Shown here: positions 8,076 through 16,443 of the stretch, piece by piece | Layout: every line of letters starts with the position of its first letter | How positions within the stretch are numbered: the first letter of the stretch is position 1 | DNA from: Verrucomicrobia bacterium LP2A | GTDB taxonomy: Bacteria > Verrucomicrobiota > Verrucomicrobiia > Methylacidiphilales > Methylacidiphilaceae | Reading direction: 5' to 3' | Length of the DNA: 64,000 bases | Assembly (NCBI GenBank): GCA_000526255.1 | Contig: JAFS01000002.1 | Span: 744,001 to 808,000 of the forward strand | The notes under the pieces: model-generated | What the model was told of the DNA's origin: nothing | Databases searched by the model: none | Seen by the model: the letters and a program-made list of their open reading frames with translations, nothing else | Translations under genes and position numbers: made by a program

Positions 8076-9074
8076 CTAAAACATCTTGATGAACGCCTTG
8101 ACTCGGAGGCTGTCGAGCCATTCTTGCTGGCGCTTCTGCCGCTTTTCTTGCAGGAGCGCGGTCTCGATCTGGGAGCGCACGCTCGAGATCGGCTTGACCC
8201 GCTCCCGCCGCTTGTCCTCCAGGTGGAGAAGATAATAGCCATCGGGAGTGGGGATTACGTCGCTTGTCTGTCCCGGAAACATCGCAAAGGCGGCGTCCGC
8301 AATCTCGGGTCGCAGCGTGTCCCGGGTCACCCAACCGAGATCGCCCCCCTCCTGCTTGCGGGGTCCTTCGGAATAGCTGCGGGCCAGGTCGCCGAAGTTC
8401 GCTCCGAATCGAAGCTTCGTTTCCAGATCTTTGGCGGTCTCCAGCGGCTGATCGTACTCTTCCTCCTGGCCGTCGGGTCCGACGCGACGCTCTCTTAAAG
8501 CGGATTTTTGGAGGAAGATCAACCGCAGCTTTACGCTCGGGGGTTCGACGAAAACGGCGAGGTGATCGTGGTAGTACTGTTCGACTTGATAGGGGGAAAT
8601 CACGATGCTGTCGGAGACATTCTTCATCCGCATCGCCTGAACGACGATCTGGTCGAGGAGGTTCTGCTTATACCGCTCTTCGGTCATCCCGCTGGCCTGC
8701 AAGGTCCGAATGAAGGCGATCCGGTCCCCATCAAACTGGCTCCGGATCATGTCTCGGACGCGCGTCTCAATGAAGGTGTCCGGGATCTGGTATCCTTTCT
8801 TCTTGAAGTCCTGAATGATGAGCTCTCGCTCGATCAGCGCCCGCAGCGCATTGAGCCGCGCATCCTTGACCCGGTCGACCAGTTCCGGGCCTTGATAGGT
8901 TTCCCGGAGGACCGCCTCATTCGGCTCGACCTGCTTCTTCACCTCGGAAAACGTAATCACCTTGTCGTTGACGATCGCAGCAACGCCGTCGACGCCAGCC
9001 TGTGCGAAAAGGCGGCAGGGGATTGCCGCCAGGACGAGCAGCAAGCTGACGAAAGACGCCGACCGGCTCGCCAT
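8076..9074 (-). CDS. surA: SurA-like periplasmic parvulin peptidyl-prolyl isomerase
   Basis: The 332-residue exported protein begins with a clear signal peptide (hydrophobic SFVSLLLVLAAIPCRLFAQA). A SurA N-terminal chaperone domain follows (VAAIVNDKVITFSEV, LIERELIIQDFKKKGY, MIRSQFDGDRIAFIRTL), then one parvulin domain (DLARSYSEGPRKQEGGDLGWV and IPTPDGYYLLHLEDKR). It would help outer-membrane proteins fold in the periplasm; the window also encodes two TonB receptors as possible clients. E. coli SurA has two parvulin domains, this one appears to have one. Start chosen at ATG 9072-9074 because it places the signal peptide at the N-terminus. Confidence 0.88.
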   Translation of the reverse strand: MASRSASFVSLLLVLAAIPCRLFAQAGVDGVAAIVNDKVITFSEVKKQVEPNEAVLRETYQGPELVDRVKDARLNALRALIERELIIQDFKKKGYQIPDTFIETRVRDMIRSQFDGDRIAFIRTLQASGMTEERYKQNLLDQIVVQAMRMKNVSDSIVISPYQVEQYYHDHLAVFVEPPSVKLRLIFLQKSALRERRVGPDGQEEEYDQPLETAKDLETKLRFGANFGDLARSYSEGPRKQEGGDLGWVTRDTLRPEIADAAFAMFPGQTSDVIPTPDGYYLLHLEDKRRERVKPISSVRSQIETALLQEKRQKRQQEWLDSLRVKAFIKMF

Positions 9075-9306
9075 CCCGGTGGGACGCCCGATAGGGAAGC
9101 TCCTTGGGCGAAGGCCGAGGCGACCGGCCCAAAACCGGGTTTGGGGCAGGCGCAGCATGGAGGAGTGGGAAATAGCCCGACCGCTCAAAGATCTCGTCTC
9201 AATAACGAACAGCACCCCTCAAAGGAACCCGCCGCAAGCCCCACCTGCATGGAACCGGACAGGAAGAAGCCACCGTTGGTCCTGCGGCTCCGATGCTTGG
9301 TGGCGC

Positions 9307-12300
9307 CTAGGCCAGGGTCAGGATCCACTTCTTGACCGAGGCGAGCTTACTTCCCGCATCTTGCCCGGTCAAGCGAGGGAATCGGCCGCGGACCATCAGG
9401 TAGCTGCCTTTCCGCTGCAAGAGCAGCTTGTCTCCTTGTACCTCGATGCGTTCCAGTGAGCGCTCGCTCCCTAGGATGCGAAGCTCCACCTCCTCCAGGA
9501 GGAGATGTGCGGGTACGGGCAGCGGGCCGAATCGGTCGCACCAGGATTGCTCGAGCTCCTGCCGTTCCGCGACAGACGCCGCTTCCGCAGCTTGACGATG
9601 CGCTGCGATCCGTTCTTCGGTGGAGGAGATGTAGGATGCGGGGAGCCCGGGACGATCGAGACCGCTCTCCAGAAAGTCGATCGAGACCTTGCAGGCGAGC
9701 GGGCTTCGGACCTTCTTTCCTTGTACTCCGGCAACCGCCTCGCGGAGCAGGCGGCAGTAGAGCTCGAAGCCGATGGCAGCGATATGGCCGCTCTGGGCCG
9801 TTCCCAGCAGATTGCCCGCTCCGCGAATCTCGAGGTCGCGAAGGGCGATGCGGAAGCCGGCCCCGAGCTGGCTGTATTCCTGCATGGCCCGGATGCGGCG
9901 CTTGGCGTCTGCGGCAAGGAAGCGGTCGCGGGGCAACAGGAGATAGGCGAAGGCCTTTTGGTTGGATCGGCCGACGCGCCCCCGGAGCTGATAGAGGTCG
10001 GCCAAGCCGAAGCGGTCCGCCCGATCGACGATGATCGTATTCGCATTGGGAATGTCTAGGCCGTTTTCGATGATCGAGGTGGCTAAGAGAACGTCGGTCT
10101 CGCCTGAAACGAATCGCTGCATCACGCTTTCCAGATGCTCCTTGTCCATCTGGCCGTGCCCAATTTCGATGCGGGCTGCGGGAATCAGCTCGCGAAGACG
10201 ACGGCAGACCCGATCGATCGAAGCGATCCGATTATGCAGGAAATAGACCTGTCCGCCGCGAGAGAGCTCCTTTTCGATTGCAGAGCGGATCGTCCGCTCG
10301 TCGTAGGGGCAGACCATCGTTTCGATCGGGAGGCGATTCGGCGGCGGAGTCTCGACGAGGCTCAGGTCACGTGCGCCCGCCAGCGCGAGATAGAGGGTGC
10401 GGGGAATCGGAGTGGCGGAAAGAGCGAGCATATCCACGGATCGGAAGCGCTCCTTCCATCGCTCTTTTTGGTGTACCCCGAATCGTTGCTCTTCGTCGAT
10501 CGCGACGAGTCCCAGAGAGGCGAAGCGAATGTCCGGGGAAAGGAGCCGATGCGTGCCGACTACGACGTCACATTCACCGGATGCGAGCGCAGCCACTACC
10601 CGTCGCTCCTCGGCGGCGGAAGCGAGACGGCCAAGGAAGGCGACTTGAATGGGATAGTCCGCAAATCGCTGCCGGATGGTCTGGTAGTGTTGGTAGGCGA
10701 GCACGGTCGTCGGAGCGAGCAAGGCGGCCTGCCTGCCGCCGACGGCGGCTTTGAAGATGGCACGAATGGCGACCTCGGTCTTGCCGAACCCCACATCGCC
10801 GCAGACGAGTCGATCCATGGGCCGAGCCGCTTCCATGTCCTCCTTGGTCTGGGCGATGGCGCGGAGTTGATCGGGGGTCTCCCGATAGACGAACGATTTT
10901 TCGAACTCTCGTTGCCAATCGGAGTCGGGAGGGCAGGCGTTTCCGGAAAGAACCTGCCGTTCCGCCTGGATGCGCAACAGCTTGGCAGCATAGTCTCGAA
11001 TCGCACCCTGGGCGACCGCCCGCGCCTTTTGCCATCGGGTCCCTCCGAGCGTGTCCAGCTTCGGGGCGCGACGGGTTCCCCCGATATAGCGCGAGACCAG
11101 GTAGCTCTGATCGATCGGCACGAAGAGCTTTGCGGCATCGGCAAATTCCAGGAGCAGCGCCTCACCGCCTTCGTCTGGGAGGGTTTCTACGCCCCGGTAG
11201 CGGCCGATGCCATGCTGCAGATGCACAACGAAATCTCCGGGTTGCCATTCCGCAAAGGGCGTTTCGACCGCGCGGACCTCTACGGCTCCCTGCGCCTGCT
11301 TTGCTCGCTGGGGGATCGTCTGATAGCGGCCGAAGATCTCGGCGTCGCTCAGAATGGCAAGCCGAGCCGCAGGCCAGGAGAATCCTCGCGTCAGGGCTCC
11401 CGAAATCCAGGTAATCCCGGTGGCATCGATCCTCTCCGCGGTCAAGAGCTCCTCGAGCCGTTTCTCTTCTCCTTCGTTGTTGACGAAGATCCCGACCTCC
11501 CACTCCTCGAAAAGCCAACGGCGGAGCTCGGCGGAGAAAAGCGTCCAGCGGCCCTCCCGCATCAGGCGGTCTTCCCTCGGCGCACCCAGGAAATCATGTT
11601 CCCGAAAATCGGGCTCGGGCTCCAAGGAGTCGCCTGCGATCTCGGCGCAAGCGCCGTCGATCAGGAAGCGACACGGCTCATCGGGGAGGTAGTCCTGCAG
11701 GGTGGTCGCCTGCTCCTCGGCGAGCTCGGCCGGGGGGAGAAGGGAGATCGTAGCGGAGGGGAGGATGCGCAGAGAGCGCTGGGAGACGGGGTCGAATTCC
11801 CGAAGGGAAGCCAAGGCGTTCCCTTCCCATTCCGTTCGCAGAGGGCAAGCAGCCGTCCAGGGGAAGAGGTCGAGGATGCTTCCGCGCAGGCTCATTTGAC
11901 CTCGGACGCTTACGCGCGAGCACCGCTCGAACTGAGCGGCCGTGAGCTCATCCAAGAAGGTTGCCCGATCCGGCGGGAGTGCGGGAGAGAGCCGGAGGGT
12001 GCTTTTTTCCAGAGCCTGCGCCTTAGGCACGGGGTGACGCAGGGCGGCGGGAGTCGCGATCAGGCCGGGAAGCTCCTTGCGGAGAAGGGATGTGGCGATT
12101 TGCAGCCGGGAGGCCGCCAAATCGAGATCAGGAAGAGCGCCTTCCGGCACGGGAGCGCTTTCTGGAAGGATAGGAATTCGCCCGTCCCACGCTTCCAAGG
12201 CGGAGGCCAAGGCGGTTGCCCGCTTCGGAGAGCTGGTGAGGATCAGCAGGAAAGGCGAAGAAGCACGGAAAAGGCCGGAAAGAACGAAGGCCTGCGCGGA

Positions 12301-12411
12301 TGTCGGGATCGACTCGAGGCTGTAGGTCCCTCCCGGCCGCACCTGCCTTCGCCACCGGTCAAACGGGCTTGCGGCGAACCAGCGCGCCATGGGGTGCGTG
12401 CGTTGCGTCAT
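9307..12411 (-). CDS. mfd: Transcription-repair coupling factor Mfd
   Basis: The 1034-residue SF2 translocase removes stalled RNA polymerase at DNA lesions and recruits the UvrABC system. Seen in order: a UvrB-like N-terminal module, a CarD-like RNA polymerase interaction domain (GDFVVHLQHGIGRYRGVE, ~residue 375), helicase motif I GDVGFGKTEVAIRA, motif II IDEEQRFGV, motif III LSATPIPRTLYLA, motif VI LYQLRGRVGRSN, and a C-terminal TRCF domain. It is slightly shorter than E. coli Mfd (1148). The gene lies 51 bases after a small unknown gene on the same strand. Confidence 0.97.
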   Translation of the reverse strand: MTQRTHPMARWFAASPFDRWRRQVRPGGTYSLESIPTSAQAFVLSGLFRASSPFLLILTSSPKRATALASALEAWDGRIPILPESAPVPEGALPDLDLAASRLQIATSLLRKELPGLIATPAALRHPVPKAQALEKSTLRLSPALPPDRATFLDELTAAQFERCSRVSVRGQMSLRGSILDLFPWTAACPLRTEWEGNALASLREFDPVSQRSLRILPSATISLLPPAELAEEQATTLQDYLPDEPCRFLIDGACAEIAGDSLEPEPDFREHDFLGAPREDRLMREGRWTLFSAELRRWLFEEWEVGIFVNNEGEEKRLEELLTAERIDATGITWISGALTRGFSWPAARLAILSDAEIFGRYQTIPQRAKQAQGAVEVRAVETPFAEWQPGDFVVHLQHGIGRYRGVETLPDEGGEALLLEFADAAKLFVPIDQSYLVSRYIGGTRRAPKLDTLGGTRWQKARAVAQGAIRDYAAKLLRIQAERQVLSGNACPPDSDWQREFEKSFVYRETPDQLRAIAQTKEDMEAARPMDRLVCGDVGFGKTEVAIRAIFKAAVGGRQAALLAPTTVLAYQHYQTIRQRFADYPIQVAFLGRLASAAEERRVVAALASGECDVVVGTHRLLSPDIRFASLGLVAIDEEQRFGVHQKERWKERFRSVDMLALSATPIPRTLYLALAGARDLSLVETPPPNRLPIETMVCPYDERTIRSAIEKELSRGGQVYFLHNRIASIDRVCRRLRELIPAARIEIGHGQMDKEHLESVMQRFVSGETDVLLATSIIENGLDIPNANTIIVDRADRFGLADLYQLRGRVGRSNQKAFAYLLLPRDRFLAADAKRRIRAMQEYSQLGAGFRIALRDLEIRGAGNLLGTAQSGHIAAIGFELYCRLLREAVAGVQGKKVRSPLACKVSIDFLESGLDRPGLPASYISSTEERIAAHRQAAEAASVAERQELEQSWCDRFGPLPVPAHLLLEEVELRILGSERSLERIEVQGDKLLLQRKGSYLMVRGRFPRLTGQDAGSKLASVKKWILTLA

Positions 12412-12462
12412 CTTCCTGCGAGAAATCGGATGTTGTCGATGGAAAGCCTCGTCTTCCGTCCT

Positions 12463-12801
12463 CTACGGGAGGAGCTGCACGCTCATGCGCCCGGCTTGGG
12501 GCTCGAGATAAATTGCCAGCCGTCCAGAACGGGGAATCTCGTGATAGCCCATCTCCTCCTTGGCGATGCCCAAATCACAGCAGGCTGACACCCGCTCCGC
12601 GAAGGAGACCGACAAGACCGCCGCGACCCTGCTCCCGCTCGTTCGGACTTCGTCGATATGCCCCCGCCAGGGTCCGGGCCATCCGCACTCTTCGCAAAAC
12701 GACTCAAGCGGAAGCCGCTCGGGATGGCGTTCCAGGCGATTGAGGATGGCCAGACCCGAAGCCCGTTCGTCTCCCGGCCATCTATCCGTGTCGAACCACA
12801 T
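12463..12801 (-). CDS. Small conserved-looking protein of unknown function upstream of mfd
   Basis: A 112-residue frame fills the gap between the membrane-protein gene and mfd, on the same strand, with 51 bases to mfd. The product has no signal peptide or membrane segment. It has a CEECGWPGPW motif around residue 36 and a CC pair around residue 74. The body (DEVRTSGSRVAAVLSVSF, GRLAIYLEPQAGRMSVQLLP) looks like a compact beta-rich domain. I do not recognise the family. Reality of the gene is supported by position, strand and lack of a better gene on the other strand. Confidence 0.6.
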   Translation of the reverse strand: MWFDTDRWPGDERASGLAILNRLERHPERLPLESFCEECGWPGPWRGHIDEVRTSGSRVAAVLSVSFAERVSACCDLGIAKEEMGYHEIPRSGRLAIYLEPQAGRMSVQLLP

Positions 12802-12929
12802 GATCCCCTTTTTTGTTCGCCTTCTTTGGTGCCTGGCGGAGGCTTCTACAAGCTAAACCTGACGGGAGGGAAAGAGAAGTCAAACGGTGGTGAGTCCGCC
12901 GTCCGTTCCCACCTTCGGAAGGCTCGGCC

Positions 12930-13580
12930 TCACTGCCGTTGCGAGACGAGGCTGCGGTACGCTATTGCCGTCATGGTGTAGCAGAGGGGAATGCTCACCA
13001 GGGTGCCCACAATCAGCAAGGCCCCGATCTCGACAAGGCCGAGCACCAGGATGGCGACCGCCAGCACCTGGGCATAGTGGGAGACTCCCAGGCGAAACGA
13101 GGCGACAAACGCATCCGCTGCTTGGGATACGGCTCCGTCGGCGATAAGAAACGGCCCAAACATGGTCAAGGGGAGCAGGCCCAAGACGAGCAATAAGGCG
13201 AGCGGAGCCCGCCCCAAGACCAGCAGGACCAGCAGGATGAACGTTCCGACGAGCCAGCCGAAGAGAGTTCCCGCCAAGATCTTCCAGGGAGCGCGGAAGC
13301 CATCCAGGAGCTCGCGGAAGTCCGGATCGTTGCCCTCCGATAGGGAGAGGAAGAAGCGGGCAAGGCCGACGATCAGAATCCCCAGGAGCCCCTGGAAGAG
13401 AAGAACAGCGACGATCACGGAGAACCTGCCGGGCAAGAAGCGAAGGGAAGCGATCCACTGAAGCCCCAAAGTGAGGGCAAAGTAGGCACCCCCGACAGTG
13501 AGCGAAGGACCGGCCGCAGCGCGAACGCGGGCGAATGCCGTCTTCAAACATTCGAGCGCGAAGCGGAGGGATGGGGTCAT
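12930..13580 (-). CDS. Multi-pass integral membrane protein, function unknown
   Basis: The 216-residue protein has about five or six hydrophobic segments (around residues 28-45, 53-75, 100-120, 123-150, 165-185 and 185-205). Glycine-rich stretches such as GGAYFALTLGLQW and VLLFQGLLGILIVGLARFF are typical of uncharacterised inner-membrane proteins resembling the DUF975/YciC group. No catalytic motif is visible. It is the first gene of the minus-strand run leading to mfd. The assignment to a membrane protein is firm, the family is a guess. Confidence 0.75.
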   Translation of the reverse strand: MTPSLRFALECLKTAFARVRAAAGPSLTVGGAYFALTLGLQWIASLRFLPGRFSVIVAVLLFQGLLGILIVGLARFFLSLSEGNDPDFRELLDGFRAPWKILAGTLFGWLVGTFILLVLLVLGRAPLALLLVLGLLPLTMFGPFLIADGAVSQAADAFVASFRLGVSHYAQVLAVAILVLGLVEIGALLIVGTLVSIPLCYTMTAIAYRSLVSQRQ

Positions 13581-13703
13581 GCGCCATTTAGGCCGCGTCG
13601 GAAATCCCGGTCAAGGATTTGGGATTATCGACATTCCTTCATGGTGGTCTTTCCAACAGGAGCTGCGGTTACAGGCTCGTCTGTGTGTAAGCCGAGTAAG
13701 AAG

Positions 13704-13717
13704 TTAGGCGCACCTAA
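13704..13717. promoter_or_regulatory. Palindrome TTAGG-n4-CCTAA upstream of TonB receptor
   Basis: A perfect inverted repeat TTAGG(CGCA)CCTAA lies just upstream of a possible promoter (-35 TTGTCC at 13724-13729, -10 TACACT at 13746-13751). Arms of this kind occur in DtxR/MntR-family operators, although those have a longer spacer. A metal-dependent regulator of the receptor gene is plausible but not shown. Confidence 0.4.
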
Positions 13718-13759
13718 AAAAACTTGTCCATCTTGGGCGACGCCCTACACTTTGCTCCC

Positions 13760-16300
13760 ATGTTCGTGGGGAGAAGCATCTCGCGGAAGGAAATAGGCTT
13801 CTTCCCCTGGGTGCTTGCCGTTTGCTTCTGCTTCAAAGCGCTTCCGCTCGCTGCTCAAGAACAGGCCGCTCCTGCACCCGGAGTGCCGACAGCGGGCTTC
13901 CTCCCCGACGGCGGAACCCCATCCGAGCCGCCCTCTCCGGCTGCGGCGGCAGCGCCCGTTCTCCCCGCCCAGGAGAATGTCCCTACTCTCTTGCCGGAAG
14001 TGGAGGTGACCGAAGGCCTGCCCGGCCCGGCGTCGACGCCGACGAGCGCCTACGGCACCGAGATGAGCATCCTCGATACGCCGCGGGAAGTGACCCCGGT
14101 ATCGCGAGAGCAACTCGACACGGTGGCACCCGGGAACCTCATGGGATACGACGACCTTGCCCCACTCATCCCTTCCCTCACTACGATGGCTCCCGCCGGG
14201 GACTATTCGGTGGAGCCCTTCATTCGGGGGCTTCCCGGCACGGTCTTCCGCAACGGGATGATGGTTGGCCTGGAAAGCTACGGAACCTCAGGGCCCATGC
14301 CCAATTTTTTGGCGTATGAGAACATCGATGTGGTGCAAGGGCCCGTGGCTGCCGTCTTCGGCGCCCGCGAGATGGCGGCGGGCTACGTCAACGACGTGAC
14401 CAAGCAACCCTACTTCGACCGCTTTCGCGGAGATGCTCAATACAGCATGGGGATGTACGATCAGAACCGGTGGAACGTCGATCTCGGGGGGCCTTTCGCC
14501 GGGGGGAAGGCGGCCTACCGCTTCGACTACTCGGGGCAAGACTCGGGCAGCTACTACGAGGGGGCCTACATGCATAGCCAAGCCTTCTACCTGGCCCTCT
14601 CAGCCCATCCCATGGAGAACTACACGATCGACTCCAATTTCGAGTTCGACACCCTCGGCTTCAATCTGCCGCTCGGGATCAACCGGCCCGATCAGGCGTT
14701 GATCAATAGCGATCTCTACCAGAGCGGAAACATGATCGGATGGCTGGGGCCCAACGGCACCTTCCATCCCGGAATCGGTAACACCGGAAATGGCATGGTC
14801 ATTCAGTGGGGACCGCAGGTGCCGATCAGCTTGAGGAGTAACCTAGCGAATCTCGCCGGCTCGGGAAATCGGAGCGACTACGGAGTGGCCCAGGTGATCC
14901 AGACCCTCAAGCTTTCGGACGACCTCCGGATCGTGAACAACACGATGTTCGAATACTTCAACATGCTCCAGGACCCGCTCGCCAACTCCAATTGGAGCTA
15001 CTCACCGGGTGATTGGCTGATCGAGCATCGGATCGAGGCGCAGGCCAAGGCCGAGACCGGGCTGGCCAAGCTCTCCCTGGTTCACGAGCTCGACGGAGGG
15101 ATCTTCCTCTGGTTCGATAGCCAGGTCGACTACGCGGAAACGAGCCGAATCGCCGACAACAACTGGAACATGGCCCAGCCGCTCTCCCGGTCGGGCATCC
15201 TGCCGCCGATCACGATGGCCGAAGCCCTGCATGCCAACAATATCTATCTCACGGACATTCCGGTGCCGGGTATCCCGGGAATGACCTACAACGTGGATAA
15301 CTTCTCGAGCGCTCAATCCCAGTTCTTCCAGGTTTCCCCCTTCATCCAGGATAATATCCGCCTGGGCGACCATTGGAGCCTGCTTTTTGGAGCCCGCTTG
15401 CAATGGTATTCCGTCGCCAACAGCACTCCCCCAGGGACCCCAGCTCTCTTGACGATGCAGAGCAACTATTCGATCCTGGAGCCGCAGGCCAACGCGAGCC
15501 TGAGCTACAAACCCTACCCGTGGATGAACGCCTACTTCACCTATTCCTATGCGCAGACTGCGGCCATGGACGTCTTGGGTGCCTTCTGTCCGGAGTTCAC
15601 GAGCTCCTACTACCACCTGCCGAACATCCTGTACGAGTCGGGCGTCAAGCTGAACCTGCTCCGTGACAAGCTCTTCTTGAGCGCCGAAGGCTTCTACTAC
15701 TCGACCTTCTTTCCCGTGACGGTCCTTCCGGGAGGGCTTACCCCCATCACCCCAGCCGATGTGCTGGGAGCGGAGCTGGCCGGCACCTATCAGCCGAGCC
15801 GGAATTGGACCTATACCTTTGGCTTCGACTATCTCACGGGCGAGGAGTTTTGGACGCAGAGCGCGGCACAAACCGGCCCTACGATCATCCAGAGTTACTC
15901 CGCCGCGACCGCGGCACGCTACGGCCTCCCGGTTGATAACTATCCGACCCTTCCGATGGGTACATACCCGTTTATCGGCTTTCCCCACGAGCACGGGACG
16001 GCGATGGCAACCTACAAGTCAGACCAGGGGTTCGGTGCCTCTTTCTGGCTCTGGATTCAGAGCGGCATGTTCCTCTCCTACGACTACTCGACGCGGATTC
16101 CGGTCGACTACACTCTCAACGCGAGCGTCTTCTATGCCACCAAGCGGTGGGAGGCCCGGGTGCAGATTTATAACTTGACCGATAACCACTACTGGTTCCC
16201 CACCGGGACAGGCTTCCAGGGTGACCGGGTTTATAATTACGACAAGGTCCTGATCGGCCTTCCCTTCTGGGTGATGGGAACCGTCCGTGTCTTCTTTTGA
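13760..16300 (+). CDS. TonB-dependent outer-membrane receptor (siderophore-type), copy A
   Basis: The 846-residue protein starts with a signal peptide (FFPWVLAVCFCFKALPLAAQ). A Pro/Ala-rich linker follows, then a plug domain (LDTPREVTPVSREQLD, FIRGLPGTVFRNG, NIDVVQGPVAAVFGAREMAAGYVN) and a long beta-barrel rich in aromatic strands, ending in phenylalanine (VRVFF), as outer-membrane barrels do. It would import a chelated metal or other ligand using the TonB system. It is paralogous to the converging receptor at 16444-18861. The start is uncertain: ATG 13760 has no clear Shine-Dalgarno, and a TTG at 13724 is the alternative. Confidence 0.9.
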   Translation: MFVGRSISRKEIGFFPWVLAVCFCFKALPLAAQEQAAPAPGVPTAGFLPDGGTPSEPPSPAAAAAPVLPAQENVPTLLPEVEVTEGLPGPASTPTSAYGTEMSILDTPREVTPVSREQLDTVAPGNLMGYDDLAPLIPSLTTMAPAGDYSVEPFIRGLPGTVFRNGMMVGLESYGTSGPMPNFLAYENIDVVQGPVAAVFGAREMAAGYVNDVTKQPYFDRFRGDAQYSMGMYDQNRWNVDLGGPFAGGKAAYRFDYSGQDSGSYYEGAYMHSQAFYLALSAHPMENYTIDSNFEFDTLGFNLPLGINRPDQALINSDLYQSGNMIGWLGPNGTFHPGIGNTGNGMVIQWGPQVPISLRSNLANLAGSGNRSDYGVAQVIQTLKLSDDLRIVNNTMFEYFNMLQDPLANSNWSYSPGDWLIEHRIEAQAKAETGLAKLSLVHELDGGIFLWFDSQVDYAETSRIADNNWNMAQPLSRSGILPPITMAEALHANNIYLTDIPVPGIPGMTYNVDNFSSAQSQFFQVSPFIQDNIRLGDHWSLLFGARLQWYSVANSTPPGTPALLTMQSNYSILEPQANASLSYKPYPWMNAYFTYSYAQTAAMDVLGAFCPEFTSSYYHLPNILYESGVKLNLLRDKLFLSAEGFYYSTFFPVTVLPGGLTPITPADVLGAELAGTYQPSRNWTYTFGFDYLTGEEFWTQSAAQTGPTIIQSYSAATAARYGLPVDNYPTLPMGTYPFIGFPHEHGTAMATYKSDQGFGASFWLWIQSGMFLSYDYSTRIPVDYTLNASVFYATKRWEARVQIYNLTDNHYWFPTGTGFQGDRVYNYDKVLIGLPFWVMGTVRVFF

Positions 16301-16314
16301 GGAACTACCCCAGC

Positions 16315-16343
16315 TTGACGGCGGAGGAAAAAGTGCTCAGGCT
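16315..16343 (+). promoter_or_regulatory. Weak candidate promoter for tRNA-Arg
   Basis: TTGACG at 16315-16320 is a good -35 element and sits 17 bases before CAGGCT (16338-16343), a poor -10. The tRNA begins 12 bases further on. The -35 is convincing, the -10 is not. Confidence 0.3.
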
Positions 16344-16354
16344 GTACGCTTCCG

Positions 16355-16428
16355 GCACCCATAGCTCAATTGGATAGAGCACCGGGCTTCGGACCCGGGG
16401 GTTGGGGGTTCAAATCCTCCTGGGTGCA
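16355..16428 (+). tRNA. tRNA-Arg (anticodon TCG)
   Basis: A 74-base cloverleaf: acceptor arm gcaccca pairs with tgggtgc, D-arm agctcaattggatagagc, anticodon stem ccggg/cccgg with loop cttcgga giving TCG, and T-arm with gttcaaat. The discriminator is A and the CCA end is not encoded. It lies between the 3' ends of two converging TonB receptor genes. Confidence 0.93.
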
Positions 16429-16443
16429 ACCGATGCTCTTCCC

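Noticed and set aside
10135-12588. Plus-strand open frame of over 800 codons across mfd
   Set aside because: Exactly antisense to mfd, which carries all helicase motifs; it is a codon-bias shadow.
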